DNA of 64,000 nucleotides, from contig CBDCWO010000006.1 in NCBI GenBank assembly GCA_965223405.1, forward strand, positions 6,944,001 through 7,008,000. The letters run 5' to 3'. This stretch comes from CBDCWO01 sp965223405. Its GTDB lineage: Bacteria > Bacteroidota > Bacteroidia > Chitinophagales > Saprospiraceae. The notes under the pieces are model-generated. The model saw only the letters and a program-made list of their open reading frames with translations. It was not told where the DNA came from and did no database searches. Shown here one piece after another: positions 1 to 9,743 of this stretch (its first letter is position 1; every line of letters begins with the position of its first letter). Both the position numbers and the translations under genes were made by a program.

Positions 1-587
1 AGTTTATTGGACAAAGCGTAACCGCACTTTATGGACAACAAAACGGAAAAATAGTAAATAAACAAACACCCCTTCCCGCCAATCAGATCAAAATGCTAGA
101 ATCCGCTTTGGAGATGGAAAATCTCATCCGGGAGGGTCTCAAACAAAATCAAATCATTATAAGATTTGGCACCTTTTATTCTCCCGATGCTTTTCACACC
201 CAAGATTTTATTTCTAATGCGATGCGCGGCAAGCTACCACTGATTGGCAAGGGTAATAACTATTGGAATTTTATCCACGCAGATGAAGCAGCCCGTGCCA
301 TAGTTTTCGCCGTGGATAACTTCGATCTGTTAAAAGGAGAGACGTTAAACATTACAGACTTCAAACCGATACCAAGTAAAGAAGTGTTGGATCAAATGAG
401 GACTAAACTGGGTGCCAAAAGGCCCCTCAAATTACCTCCATGGTTGGCGAAAATGATATTAGGAAAAGATGTATTTGGCTTTCTAACCAATTCTTATCGC
501 ATCATAAAAAGCCCTGACTTGGATGGATTTACTATTCAGAAAGAAAATTTTATTTCGGAAATATCAAAACCAAATTTTATAATATGA
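1..587 (+). CDS. NAD-dependent epimerase/dehydratase family protein, C-terminal part
   Basis: The reading frame is open from base 3 to a TGA at 585-587, so about 194 C-terminal residues are visible and the N-terminal Rossmann fold lies outside the window. What is seen resembles the substrate-binding half of extended short-chain dehydrogenases: RFGTFYSPDAF, a lysine/glycine stretch around LPLIGKGNNYWNFIH and the DEAARAIVFAVD motif that follows the sugar-binding region in this family. Such enzymes bind NAD(P) and oxidise, reduce or epimerise sugars or other small substrates; the exact substrate cannot be told. The stop overlaps the next start codon (ATGA), so the two are probably translated together. 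A Met at base 93 is internal and not the true start. Confidence 0.75.
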   Translation, partial: FIGQSVTALYGQQNGKIVNKQTPLPANQIKMLESALEMENLIREGLKQNQIIIRFGTFYSPDAFHTQDFISNAMRGKLPLIGKGNNYWNFIHADEAARAIVFAVDNFDLLKGETLNITDFKPIPSKEVLDQMRTKLGAKRPLKLPPWLAKMILGKDVFGFLTNSYRIIKSPDLDGFTIQKENFISEISKPNFII

Positions 588-991
588 CCGCAAAGTACAT
601 ATGGGAATTAGGCTCATTAATTTTTGTGATACTTGGGTCGATTCATTTATTCTATACCTTTTTTACGGATAAGTTCCATGCCAAGGATAAAACCCTGGTT
701 GCATCCATGAAAATTTCATCTCCAATCCTCACCGGTGAAACCACCATGTGGAAAGCATGGATTGGATTTAATGCAAGCCATAGTGGTGGTGCAATTTTCA
801 TAGGAGTTATCAATCTTTTCCTAGTCGATCAGGTTTCCGACCTGGTGTTTGGCCAACCTTTCTTTTTTTGCTTTAACATATTAACGGTAGGCTTCTATTT
901 ATGGTTAGCCAGTAAATACTGGTTTAAGATTCCATTCTATGGCATTTTGATAGCCCTAAGTTGTTTTATCATCGCATTTCTCATTTCTTGA
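584..991 (+). CDS. Small polytopic membrane protein
   Basis: 135 residues with four probable membrane helices, near residues 8-25, 64-81, 88-107 and 115-134. The central sequence MWKAWIGFNASHSGGAIFIG, which places Asn, Ser and His next to a glycine-rich helix, is the most distinctive part and resembles small conserved membrane proteins annotated only as LIC_13387-like or hypothetical; I hold that family assignment loosely. No catalytic motif is evident. It overlaps the upstream epimerase-like gene by four bases (ATGA), and the next gene starts 13 bases after its stop, so the three form one likely operon. Function unknown. Confidence 0.65.
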   Translation: MTAKYIWELGSLIFVILGSIHLFYTFFTDKFHAKDKTLVASMKISSPILTGETTMWKAWIGFNASHSGGAIFIGVINLFLVDQVSDLVFGQPFFFCFNILTVGFYLWLASKYWFKIPFYGILIALSCFIIAFLIS

Positions 992-1003
992 TAATCGAAG
1001 ATT

Positions 1004-2134
1004 ATGGCACTGCCAATTGGCTATCACCGCTTTCACAAGAACAAATTTCTCAACTATCAACTCAACAGATGGTACTCCCTGGGTTATTCCAGAAAAGAAG
1101 ATATAATGCAAATTGGAATACGGATAAGGAACTTTGAAGACTATGTCACTCAATTCAATTTAGCATCGGAGGTGGCCATGAAGGAAAAAAGATATAAACA
1201 TGCTGCAACCTACCTGAGAGCAAGTGAGTTCTTAATGGTTCCAAGTGATCAGAGAAAACAATCCACCTACCTTCAATACCTACAACTTTTTGACCAGGTT
1301 TTTTTGAACGAACGCTATGTAAGACACAAAATACCCTATGCTCAGAGCTTTCTCTCTGCCATTAAATTCCCTGCCAAAACAGCCCATGCCAAAGGAACGA
1401 TTGTCGGAATTCCAGGTTTTGATGCTTTTATTGAAGAATTTTATGGCATTTGGGAATTTTTCGCCGTAAATGGATATGATTGCATCGCATTTGAAGGTCC
1501 TGGTCAAGGAGGAAGCAGAAGATTATACAACCAACATTTTGACCATGACTACGAAAAACCAACGAAGGCCGTCTTAGACTATTTTGGACTGGAAGAAGTC
1601 ACCGCCGTAGGTATTTCCATGGGCGGATATTGGATTATGAGGTCAGCCGCTTTTGAAAAACGAATTACTAAAGTAGTTGCCATGCCACCGGTCTACGATT
1701 GGTTGGAGATGACCAACCCGGTAAATGCCATATTGGCCAAATGGCTGTTAAAGCGAAAAGCTTTGACCGGTTTTCTGGTAAAACTCAAAATGAATACAGG
1801 TATCATAAAACATACAATTAGCCATGCTCTGTATATCCAAAACAAGTCCAAATTGTACCAAGCAGTTGATTGGATGATGAGCATGAACAAAGTACATATA
1901 AACAGTCATCTGGTCGATCAAGACGTATTGTTGCTCTGCGGTGAGCATGATGCTTTTCAACCACCCATTTTACTTAGAAAACAACAGTCGGCACTAGTAA
2001 ATGCTAAATCTGTAACTACGCGAATATTTAAAAAATCCGAACATGCCGATCAGCATTGTCAGATTGGAAATATCGGTTTGGCTTTAGAAACTATAGTTAA
2101 GTGGATCGAGCAACCTCGTTTTCTGCCAAGCTGA
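1004..2134 (+). CDS. Alpha/beta hydrolase with helical N-terminal domain
   Basis: 376 residues with no signal peptide. The first 115 residues are helix-rich, as in FrsA-like and 2,6-dihydroxypseudooxynicotine hydrolase-like enzymes. The hydrolase core follows, with the nucleophile elbow GISMGG (Ser205), an acid in CGEHDAFQPP near residue 315 and a histidine in SEHADQH near residue 348, so a full Ser-Asp-His triad is present. The oxyanion region is around GIPGFDAFIEEF. It likely cleaves an ester or C-C bond in a small soluble substrate in the cytoplasm; the substrate is unknown. It is third in the operon with the epimerase-like and small membrane protein genes, which suggests a small-molecule modification pathway, but that is inference. 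Confidence 0.75.
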   Translation: MALPIGYHRFHKNKFLNYQLNRWYSLGYSRKEDIMQIGIRIRNFEDYVTQFNLASEVAMKEKRYKHAATYLRASEFLMVPSDQRKQSTYLQYLQLFDQVFLNERYVRHKIPYAQSFLSAIKFPAKTAHAKGTIVGIPGFDAFIEEFYGIWEFFAVNGYDCIAFEGPGQGGSRRLYNQHFDHDYEKPTKAVLDYFGLEEVTAVGISMGGYWIMRSAAFEKRITKVVAMPPVYDWLEMTNPVNAILAKWLLKRKALTGFLVKLKMNTGIIKHTISHALYIQNKSKLYQAVDWMMSMNKVHINSHLVDQDVLLLCGEHDAFQPPILLRKQQSALVNAKSVTTRIFKKSEHADQHCQIGNIGLALETIVKWIEQPRFLPS

Positions 2135-2280
2135 CAACCAAACATCACTCAAAAGGCTTGGATTTCGAGTTACGTGTTCAAACTAGTGAAACAATTGGCT
2201 AATAAGTGAAGCATTAAGAAGTAGCAACTAAATCTGGTTGTTTAAGACCTATCTCTGCTTGTTTAACCTGTATTTATCAT

Positions 2281-2423
2281 GCATACCTTCTCCATTAAGT
2301 ATCATGGCCATATATTTTTCAATTCTTGCCCGCCGGGTTTTTGCTTGCTTGGCATACCTTCTCCATTAAGTATCATGGCCATATATTTTTCAATTCTTGC
2401 CCGCCGGGTTTTTGCTTGCTTGG
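2281..2423. repeat. 71-bp tandem direct duplication
   Basis: The block beginning GCATACCTTCTCC at 2281 recurs at 2352 with no mismatch over 71 bases, and the first base of the following text also matches. Seventy-one is not a multiple of three, so the copy changes the reading frame of the minus-strand gene that ends here. It has the form of a recent tandem duplication by replication slippage or unequal recombination, without any flanking mobile element. Confidence 0.9.
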
Positions 2424-2961
2424 GTTGAGAAAAATAAATAATGTAACCTCTTTGCCGGCCAGGTGTCAATGAATCAAAGGCTGTTTTAAAGACCGGATCT
2501 TCGTCAAATTTCTGCTGCAATGCATCAGGAACCGGTTCAGGAATCTTTCGGAACTCTACTTTTAGACCTGATTTCTCGATTTCTACCGCCTCAGCAATGT
2601 AAGCTTTGATCTTTATCTCCATTTCAACGACTTCACTAACTTGGGTAAAACGGAATTGCTTAACCGCTTGAGAATGTACTCCGGGACTTATCAACAGATG
2701 GTGCGGATCTTTCAATAGCACCCCTTTAAAAAATCCAAGTGCGCAATATTCTTTTAACGCACTCATGATCACGACATTTTTATTTTGGTAGCTATAGCAG
2801 GGCACTCCCCATTTCAATTCTTCAATCAATTCGGAATCAAGTAGAATAGCCCGCAGTTTCTTGAGTACTTCTGTCCAATGGTGGACTTTACACTGCGGTG
2901 TTCCTCCCAGAGGACAACGACCGCAACCATCGCGGAAATACAGATCTATCTGTTTATGCAT
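2302..2961 (-). CDS. YdeI/OmpD-associated family protein with DUF1801-like domain, altered C terminus
   Basis: 219 residues, cytosolic. The N-terminal two thirds match the DUF1801/YdhG-like fold (ELKWGVPCYSYQNKNVVIMSALKEYCALGFF) and the C-terminal third matches the OmdA/YdeI domain (LTPGRQRGYIIYFSQPKQAKTRRARIEKYM). The family is widespread in Bacteroidota, with no settled biochemical role. The N terminus carries CGRCPLGGTPQC, a cysteine cluster that could bind a metal. The last 16 residues come from the second copy of a 71-bp tandem duplication read in a shifted frame. Skipping that copy would give the ending NGEGMHDKYRLNKQR with a stop at 2249-2251, which is probably the ancestral C terminus. 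The core domain is intact, so the protein is likely functional. Confidence 0.8.
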   Translation of the reverse strand: MHKQIDLYFRDGCGRCPLGGTPQCKVHHWTEVLKKLRAILLDSELIEELKWGVPCYSYQNKNVVIMSALKEYCALGFFKGVLLKDPHHLLISPGVHSQAVKQFRFTQVSEVVEMEIKIKAYIAEAVEIEKSGLKVEFRKIPEPVPDALQQKFDEDPVFKTAFDSLTPGRQRGYIIYFSQPKQAKTRRARIEKYMAMILNGEGMPSKQKPGGQELKNIWP

Positions 2962-3017
2962 ACCGAATAATTAATTACACCATCATACAAAATCTTTACC
3001 AATTACGATAAAAAAGA

Positions 3018-3596
3018 TTATTCGGTCCAAATTCCATTTTTGAAAAGCTGATACCACTTATCCAACTGGTCATTTTCAAATAGATTTATGGTTTTAAATA
3101 TTTCTCTGGCAAATTCAATGGGCGCGATACCATTGGCAGTAATGATGTTTTTGTCACTGAATGCCAATTCATGCTGATAAAAGGCCTCACCATCATATTC
3201 CGGGGCGATTTCTTTTAAATAGGCCAGATCATTGCTGGTATGCTTCATATGGTTGAGTAGCCCCAATTGTCCAAGATAGGTGGTTGCCGCACAAATCGCG
3301 GCAATCGGTATTCCCCGACTAAAGACCTTTTTTACAAGAGGGCCTATTAGCTTATTTTTTCCTGTTTCCCATGCTACACCACCAGGGAGTATCAACAAGT
3401 CCACCTGTTCTGGTTCGATTTCCGAAAGGGCGCTTGTGGTTGATACACTCAACCCACCCATTGATGAGACAGGACCACCGTGAGCAGAAAAATAGATCAA
3501 CTCATAATGTTCATTCTTGTTGATTTCTGGTGTGACGTAGGCGATTTCCCAATCTGCAAAACCATTAAACAAGAAAACACAAATCTTTTTTATCAT
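3018..3596 (-). CDS. DJ-1/PfpI family protein (class I glutamine amidotransferase-like)
   Basis: 192 residues from the ATG at 3596; an upstream in-frame TTG exists but gives a poor extension. The DJ-1/PfpI fold is clear: strand and acid in LFNGFADWEIAY (Glu17), LLILPGGVAWE, and the nucleophile elbow AAICAAT with Cys102. It then has EIAPEYDGEAFYQHELAFSDKNIITANG, where the family places its third active-site region. It resembles the YdeA/YoaZ-type subgroup. Members act as small-molecule hydrolases, glyoxalases or redox sensors; which of these applies is not visible. It stands alone on the minus strand, in the same direction as its neighbours, with gaps of 56 bp downstream and 243 bp upstream. 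Confidence 0.8.
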   Translation of the reverse strand: MIKKICVFLFNGFADWEIAYVTPEINKNEHYELIYFSAHGGPVSSMGGLSVSTTSALSEIEPEQVDLLILPGGVAWETGKNKLIGPLVKKVFSRGIPIAAICAATTYLGQLGLLNHMKHTSNDLAYLKEIAPEYDGEAFYQHELAFSDKNIITANGIAPIEFAREIFKTINLFENDQLDKWYQLFKNGIWTE

Positions 3597-3839
3597 AGAA
3601 ATAGCTATTTGCAATTCAAATTACGGTATGAATTATTTGTAATCTTTACCTCAATGATTCAATTCAATACGGTCATAATTGAAATAGAATGTATCCTTTT
3701 CAGCCTGAATAAGCTCTAGTTCTTTAACCATTTTCCTGTAATCGCTATCAATCCACTATTTGTTGATTATTTCGATCCTTTCGGATGTATCAATTAGTCC
3801 TCATCCGGGAATACACTTTTAATCACCCCGGTATTCGCA

Positions 3840-6065
3840 TCACAACAAAATCAAATAGGTCAATTTTATGATTCCGACCTGATCTTTTAGCACCATATTC
3901 CGATGCGGATCGAAAATGTCTTCATTTTCTCCAGTAAAATGATAAGAGGTATTGTACACCAAAAACAAATCGCTACCTGGAGTATGAATCCAATCCACTC
4001 GGATATTGGCTTGCAGATCCCGGGTAAAATTATCATACTGGATCAATGCTTTGGCAAACAGATTCTTATTGAGTGCTCCTAAGATCGATGTAGAAATCGT
4101 AGTTGCATCAAATTTCCCATTTGCTTCCGGCAGGTTTATCTTCGAATAATCGATGGTTCCTTCCAACGTCAAGTGTTTGGATTGTCTGAATCCGATTGAA
4201 CCTTCCAACGAGGTGCGTTTACCATGAAAAAAGTTACCGGCAGATATACCGGCCCCTCCCGACAATCTCCTACTTTGGTCCGTAGATCCGCTAATTTCGA
4301 TGGTTGAAAAATTATAGTCCCCTGCAGGGATCTGTACATTGTCCCGAATATTGAACGGAACAATCAAATTCTCAAATCTATGATTGTATTCGATTCCAAT
4401 CTGGTCCCGTTTCTCAAATTCACCAATAATTTGGGCTTCAAAATCAGTGGATTGCTTCACTCCGTTCTGACCTTCAATAAAGTCGTATTCTAAAATATTT
4501 GTGATTCTTTTCAGCTTGGCTTCTTCCGAATCGAATAAACCCCGGTAAGTCAGTTCGCCGTTATATCGTCGCATGTTCCGGCGTCGCACAAAGCCAAGAG
4601 CAGGATTGTAGTTTTCACCAACGCTGGTGTAGGAGACTTCCGCACCATAACGATCGTTCTGCAAATTTAAACTGATATGGCCTGCATTATCAGACTGAGT
4701 TGGATCAGTATCGGCAACATGTGTGTACCAGGCATTAAATTCACTGGATCCCCAAAACCGGTACCTCGTATCAAAACCAATGGCGCGGTTAAAAGCATCT
4801 TTTTCCTGCAGATTGGTAAATATCGCTCCAACTGTCGCTCGCGGAAAAATACTGGTACGAATTCGGGCCACTAAATTATTGGCTGATTGATCACCGAAAA
4901 TGTGTTTAATTTTATCTCCGGTTTCAATATTCAATAATCCAATGGATAAAGGTCCTAATTGGCCGGTCAATCGAGCCCCGGCCAAGATTTGATTTGTCAA
5001 CCCAATCCTCCGTGAGAAGAAGGTCTGGGTGGAGCGAGAATTCCCATGCTCAAACAATCCTGAGCGTTCTAGAAAAAATTCTCTCTTTTCGGGAAAGAAC
5101 AAATTGAAGCGGGTAAGGTTGACTTGCACATTATCGGCTTCAACTTGAGCAAAATCGGTATTTACTGTCAAATCCAAGGTTAAATTCGATGAAATCCCAT
5201 ATTTTAAATCCATTCCGAAGTCGGTATCGAATTCATTTTCTGTTTTTTCAAATTGCAGATCTTTTCTTAGTCTACTTGCACCGAGTGTGATATAGGGTTT
5301 GATTTCAATATTATGTCCTCTTCTTACATTTTTTAATCCACTCAGGATTCCATATTGTGACGATGCCGCTAAGGCAGAAAATCCAGCGGCAAATGTGCCA
5401 TATTCCAATCCGATCTTAGGCCAGATTACCCGTTCATTTTTTCGATTTATCATTCTTGACAACATCAAACCGAATTCCAATTCTTCACCTTTTGGAAACC
5501 TGAGTTGTCGAAATGGAATCGATACTTCCAAGGTCCAACCCTGTTCATCGATCATCGTTTCACTTTTAAAAACCGCATCCCAGGAAAACCCATCCAAAGT
5601 GAGACGTTCGTCGGTAATCGTTGCATCATCCTGAGTCCCCAATGAATTCATCTCGAACAAATAGGCATTTCTTCTATCTAGATAGGTATCCAACCCGATG
5701 TAGGCATGATCGTCACGATCATTGCGTCCTCCTCGTTCCAGGTTCATGGCTCGGATTAGCTCCGGGTTTTGATCATAGAATCTAAAACCAAAATAGAGGA
5801 AGTCCCGGTCATAGGCAATACGCACTTCAGAATCTTCAGTGGCTTTTGCACCTTCCTCTGGCCAAAGTTGTATAAAATTCGAAACTGCCGGGATAGCTTT
5901 CCACACATCATCATCCAATTTTCCATCGATCCGTGGAGGTTCATCCACAAAAGTTGCTTTGATTTCGAATAGCCCATTATTAACCGAGTCGGCAGGTTGT
6001 CCATTTAGCAGATAAAAACTAAATATCAGAACCGCGCAGCAAATTATCTTTGCTTGTAATTTCAT
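3840..6065 (-). CDS. DUF5916 protein with N-terminal carbohydrate-binding-like domain
   Basis: 741 residues from the ATG at 6065, which is followed by a signal peptide (MKLQAKIICCAVLIFSFYLLNG). Residues about 30-215 form a CBM9-like beta-sandwich (PPRIDGKLDDDVWKAIP, DFLYFGFRFYD, WTLEVSIPFRQLRF). The rest alternates hydrophobic and polar residues and is rich in Tyr, Asn and Gly, as in DUF5916 outer-membrane barrels, with the family segment NLFFPEKREFFLE. The likely location is the outer membrane. Function is unknown; the family is often near peptidases or amidohydrolases in Bacteroidota. It is divergent from the DUF1080 lipoprotein gene, with about 98 bp between the two starts. Confidence 0.85.
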   Translation of the reverse strand: MKLQAKIICCAVLIFSFYLLNGQPADSVNNGLFEIKATFVDEPPRIDGKLDDDVWKAIPAVSNFIQLWPEEGAKATEDSEVRIAYDRDFLYFGFRFYDQNPELIRAMNLERGGRNDRDDHAYIGLDTYLDRRNAYLFEMNSLGTQDDATITDERLTLDGFSWDAVFKSETMIDEQGWTLEVSIPFRQLRFPKGEELEFGLMLSRMINRKNERVIWPKIGLEYGTFAAGFSALAASSQYGILSGLKNVRRGHNIEIKPYITLGASRLRKDLQFEKTENEFDTDFGMDLKYGISSNLTLDLTVNTDFAQVEADNVQVNLTRFNLFFPEKREFFLERSGLFEHGNSRSTQTFFSRRIGLTNQILAGARLTGQLGPLSIGLLNIETGDKIKHIFGDQSANNLVARIRTSIFPRATVGAIFTNLQEKDAFNRAIGFDTRYRFWGSSEFNAWYTHVADTDPTQSDNAGHISLNLQNDRYGAEVSYTSVGENYNPALGFVRRRNMRRYNGELTYRGLFDSEEAKLKRITNILEYDFIEGQNGVKQSTDFEAQIIGEFEKRDQIGIEYNHRFENLIVPFNIRDNVQIPAGDYNFSTIEISGSTDQSRRLSGGAGISAGNFFHGKRTSLEGSIGFRQSKHLTLEGTIDYSKINLPEANGKFDATTISTSILGALNKNLFAKALIQYDNFTRDLQANIRVDWIHTPGSDLFLVYNTSYHFTGENEDIFDPHRNMVLKDQVGIIKLTYLILL

Positions 6066-6163
6066 CTTGTCAGGATTTGGAAATAAATATCGAGAAAAAT
6101 TTCGGTAGGTCAAATAGAAAAAGAATTATCGTATTTTGTAATTTGAAATTTAATGTATCGACA

Positions 6164-6856
6164 ATGACAAGAAATATATTGGTGCTGCTCATTTTTAGTT
6201 CTCTGGCACTGACCACATGTGTCACTCAGCCGAAATCCCTTTTTAATGGTAAAGACCTGACGGGATGGCACATAGACATACCAGCCATGGACCTTAATGC
6301 CGACACTTTAAATCCCTTTATCGTCAGAGAAGGCAAGCTGGTTAGTTTGGGAACTCCCGGTGGTCATTTAATTACTGACCAGATTTATAAAAATTACCGA
6401 CTTACGGTACGTTATCGATTTGCAGGCACTCCCGGCAATTGTGGTGTTCTGGTTCATGCTTCCACTCCCCGCGCATTGTACAAGATGTTTCCAAAATCGA
6501 TTGAAGTGCAAATGATGCACCAAAATGCCGGAGATTTTTGGTGTATTGTAGAGGACATTACGGTTCCGGATATGATCAAACGCCGTGGTCCACAGGAGAA
6601 ATGGGGAATTACGGAAGGAAAAAATCGACGGATCCGCAACTTAACCGATGGTTCTGAAAATCCACCTGGGGAATGGAATGAGATGGTGATCGAATGTCTG
6701 GAGGACAAAGTTAAAGTTTGGGTTAATGGAGATCTGGTCAACTACGGTGAAAAGTGTTCGGCCGTTGCAGGACAAATAGCGATTCAGGCCGAAGGTTCGG
6801 AGGTTGAATTTGAGAAAATAGAGTATGAGGAAATAAGTATAATGAGTAGTGAGTAG
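6164..6856 (+). CDS. DUF1080 / 3-keto-disaccharide hydrolase-like lipoprotein
   Basis: 230 residues from the ATG at 6164, which places a lipoprotein signal (ILVLLIFSSLALTTC) at the very N terminus. The 3-keto-disaccharide hydrolase (DUF1080) concanavalin-like domain follows: SLFNGKDLTGWHI, a middle NCGVLVHAS, IEVQMMHQNAGDFWCI, and GEWNEMVIECLEDKVKVWVNGDLVN. Family members bind or cleave oxidised disaccharides in the periplasm. The protein is complete and at the usual length for a single-domain member. It is probably anchored in the inner or outer membrane, facing the periplasm. No partner dehydrogenase is adjacent. Confidence 0.85.
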   Translation: MTRNILVLLIFSSLALTTCVTQPKSLFNGKDLTGWHIDIPAMDLNADTLNPFIVREGKLVSLGTPGGHLITDQIYKNYRLTVRYRFAGTPGNCGVLVHASTPRALYKMFPKSIEVQMMHQNAGDFWCIVEDITVPDMIKRRGPQEKWGITEGKNRRIRNLTDGSENPPGEWNEMVIECLEDKVKVWVNGDLVNYGEKCSAVAGQIAIQAEGSEVEFEKIEYEEISIMSSE

Positions 6857-7430
6857 TGTACTGACGAGCTTCGCTATCAGCATTTTGTATTGATATATGA
6901 GTAGTGAGATGTGTAACAATGCCTAAATAAGGTTGACCGTTTTGAACTATATATGGAATTGTGTAACTGCTTTGCCTGCCATAGCTCGGGCGAAGGCCGG
7001 TGGAATTGTTTAAATGATTGAAATAAGTTTTAAAAAATCTTACTAATCTGAAGATCAAGAGGAGTACCCCGACAAATTGGCAAATCAACAAATCCAACAA
7101 ATCAATTAAGCTGAGAGCTGAGAGTCTTGGGAAATTTGTATTTCGTAATTGACAATATTGACAATTCGTAATTCGTAACTGATAGGGTTCCTTCGATTTA
7201 ATCCATTGAAATCTTTTATGAAATTTCACTGATTGCCAGACTCTTCGATAGATTACCCTCCTACCTAATTCTCGTCTTGCGAATTAATAACTAGCCTCAG
7301 GTTAGGAGAGATTCCGTATTCCAGTCTCCGTATTCAACACCTGATCAAATATCGTATCAAAATTCTGGTCATTTTAGAGATAAATCGTACTTTCGCCATT
7401 CCTTTTTTATCAAACAATATTCCGTATCCA
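6857..7430. other. Intergenic region with low-complexity repeats
   Basis: 574 bases without a convincing gene. It contains short tandem words (GAGTAGTGAGTAGTG near 6845, AGCTGAGAGCTGAGAGTC near 7110, and TTCGTAATTCGTAACT near 7166) and a GC-rich imperfect palindrome, GCCTGCC...GGCCGG, at 6974-7000 like dispersed repeats in other genomes. A 7-of-8 match to the Bacteroidota -7 element (TACTTTCG, 7388-7395) lies 36 bases before the isocitrate dehydrogenase start and may be its promoter. Confidence 0.5.
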
Positions 7431-9650
7431 ATGGCGAAAATCATATACACAAAAACAGACGAAGCGCCTTTGCTGGCAACCCATTCTTTCCTTCCTATTA
7501 TTGAAGCTTTTGCCGGAACCTCGGGCGTAGCTATCGAGACCCGGGATATTTCCCTTGCCGGCAGAATCCTCGCCGTATTCCCGGATTACCTTACCGATGA
7601 CCAGAAAGCCAGTGATGACCTGGCTGAGCTAGGAGAATTGGCTAAAACACCGGCAGCGAATATCATCAAACTCCCGAATATCAGTGCTTCTGTTCCTCAA
7701 TTGCAGGCAGCCATTACGGAACTTCAGGCAAAAGGATATCCCGTACCTGATTATCCGGAAGATCCTACTACAGAAGAGGAAAAGGAAATACAGACTCGTT
7801 ATAACAAAGTAAAAGGCAGTGCTGTAAATCCGGTTTTAAGAGAGGGTAATTCAGATCGACGTGCCCCTAAGCCGGTCAAAGCCTTTGCCCGTAAGAACCC
7901 GCATCGGATGGGTAAATGGAGCCACGATTCAAAAACCAGAGTAGCGACCATGGGCGAAAATGATTTTCGGTCTAATGAAAAGTCCATCACCCTTCCAGCA
8001 GCTACAATGGCCCAAATACAACACATTGATAAGAATGGATTACTAACTGTTCTCAAAAAAGGATTAACTCTTCAGAAAGGTGAAATCCTGGATGCCACCT
8101 ATATGAGCAAAGGTGCTCTGGTGAAATTCTTAGGAGAAACAATCAATACCATCAGGAAAGAGGGGTTATTGTATTCTCTTCATATGAAGGCCACTATGAT
8201 GAAGGTTTCGGACCCGATTATATTTGGTCATGCCGTTGAAGTGTACTTCAAGTCCCTATTTGAAAAATACGGAGACCAACTAAAAGCTGCCGGGGCAGAT
8301 GTACGCAATGGATTCGGAGATGTATTAGCTGCCGTAGAAGAATTGGATGAGGATTTACGCAGAGAAGTAAAATCGCATATTCAATCTATTTACGATCAAG
8401 GACCGGATATTTCAATGGTCAATTCGGATAAAGGAATTACCAATCTCCATGTTCCAAGTGACGTAATTATTGATGCCTCCATGCCAGCTATGATCCGAAA
8501 TGGGGGACAATTATGGGATAAGAATGGAGATACTCGCGATACGGTAGCCGTCATTCCGGATAGCAGTTATGCCGACCTTTACATCGAAACCATCAAATTC
8601 TGTCAGGAATACGGCGCCTTCGATCCGGCCACCATGGGTAGCATACCCAACGTGGGATTGATGGCTCAAAAAGCTGAAGAATATGGTTCACACGACAAGA
8701 CCTTTGAGATTGCCTCCACAGGCAAGGTACAGATCATCGACAGTGAAGGTAATGTTTTGATCGAACACTACGTGCAACCAGGAGATATCTGGAGGGCTTG
8801 TCAGGTCAAGGATCTCCCGGTTCAAGATTGGGTGAAATTAGCCGTTAATCGAGCCCGGGCTACTGGAGTACCTGCTGTATTTTGGTTGGATAAGAATCGG
8901 GAGCACGATGCCGAATTGATCAAAAAGGTAAATGCTTATTTACCCAATCACAACACAGATGGATTGGAAATTCACATTATGTCAGTCAAAGAAGCTACTC
9001 GATATTCACTTGAGCGTATGAAGCAAGGTAAAGATACCATTTCCGTCACGGGAAATGTATTGCGTGATTACAATACGGACCTTTTTCCCATCCTGGAATT
9101 AGGTACCAGTGCAAAAATGTTATCAATCGTACCGCTGATGAATGGGGGGGGATTGTTTGAAACCGGAGCCGGGGGATCTGCACCCAAACACGTACAACAA
9201 TTTATGCAAGAAAACCATTTGCGCTGGGATTCCCTGGGAGAATTTTTAGCGCTGGCTGTTTCTCTGGATCATCTGGGAGAAAAATTCAACAATCCTCAAG
9301 CCAAGGTATTAGGGACCGCATTGGACAAAGCGACTACGGCCTATCTGAATAACAACAAAGCACCCTCACGGAAAGTCAATGAGTTAGATAACCGGGGAAG
9401 TCACTTCTACCTAGCGATGTACTGGGCACAAGCTCTTGCAGAACAAAGTGAAGATATCGGCCTTGCAGCAAAGTTTGCTCCGATTGCACAAGCCATGGAG
9501 TCGCATGAAGCCAAAATCATCGATGAGCTCAATGCGGTTCAAGGACAGTCAATGGACATAAACGGCTACTATTTCCCGGATACTGATATGACCTTTGCTG
9601 CCATGCGTCCAAGTCAAACTCTGAATAGAATTATCGACGGTATTGAGTAA
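7431..9650 (+). CDS. icd: Isocitrate dehydrogenase (NADP), monomeric type
   Basis: 739 residues, the standard length of monomeric IDH. It oxidises isocitrate to 2-oxoglutarate and CO2 with NADP in the cytosolic TCA cycle. The sequence follows the family from end to end: the N-terminal MAKIIYTKTDEAPLLATHSFLPIIEAFA, the substrate region LREGNSDRRAPKPVK with the Ser and Arg that bind isocitrate, the conserved MATMGENDFRSNEKS-type segment, and the cofactor-binding half through SAKMLSIVPLMNGGGLFETGAGGSAPKH. This enzyme type is unrelated in sequence to the usual dimeric IDH. The start is an ATG with no strong ribosome binding site, as usual in this phylum. It appears monocistronic. Confidence 0.96.
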   Translation: MAKIIYTKTDEAPLLATHSFLPIIEAFAGTSGVAIETRDISLAGRILAVFPDYLTDDQKASDDLAELGELAKTPAANIIKLPNISASVPQLQAAITELQAKGYPVPDYPEDPTTEEEKEIQTRYNKVKGSAVNPVLREGNSDRRAPKPVKAFARKNPHRMGKWSHDSKTRVATMGENDFRSNEKSITLPAATMAQIQHIDKNGLLTVLKKGLTLQKGEILDATYMSKGALVKFLGETINTIRKEGLLYSLHMKATMMKVSDPIIFGHAVEVYFKSLFEKYGDQLKAAGADVRNGFGDVLAAVEELDEDLRREVKSHIQSIYDQGPDISMVNSDKGITNLHVPSDVIIDASMPAMIRNGGQLWDKNGDTRDTVAVIPDSSYADLYIETIKFCQEYGAFDPATMGSIPNVGLMAQKAEEYGSHDKTFEIASTGKVQIIDSEGNVLIEHYVQPGDIWRACQVKDLPVQDWVKLAVNRARATGVPAVFWLDKNREHDAELIKKVNAYLPNHNTDGLEIHIMSVKEATRYSLERMKQGKDTISVTGNVLRDYNTDLFPILELGTSAKMLSIVPLMNGGGLFETGAGGSAPKHVQQFMQENHLRWDSLGEFLALAVSLDHLGEKFNNPQAKVLGTALDKATTAYLNNNKAPSRKVNELDNRGSHFYLAMYWAQALAEQSEDIGLAAKFAPIAQAMESHEAKIIDELNAVQGQSMDINGYYFPDTDMTFAAMRPSQTLNRIIDGIE

Positions 9651-9743
9651 GATTAGATAATTCCTTGTGCATTTAAATCAAATATTTGGACAAAGTGATC
9701 CTTCCTCCGATCCGAGCATAAGCAACCAATTTAATTTGTTTGC

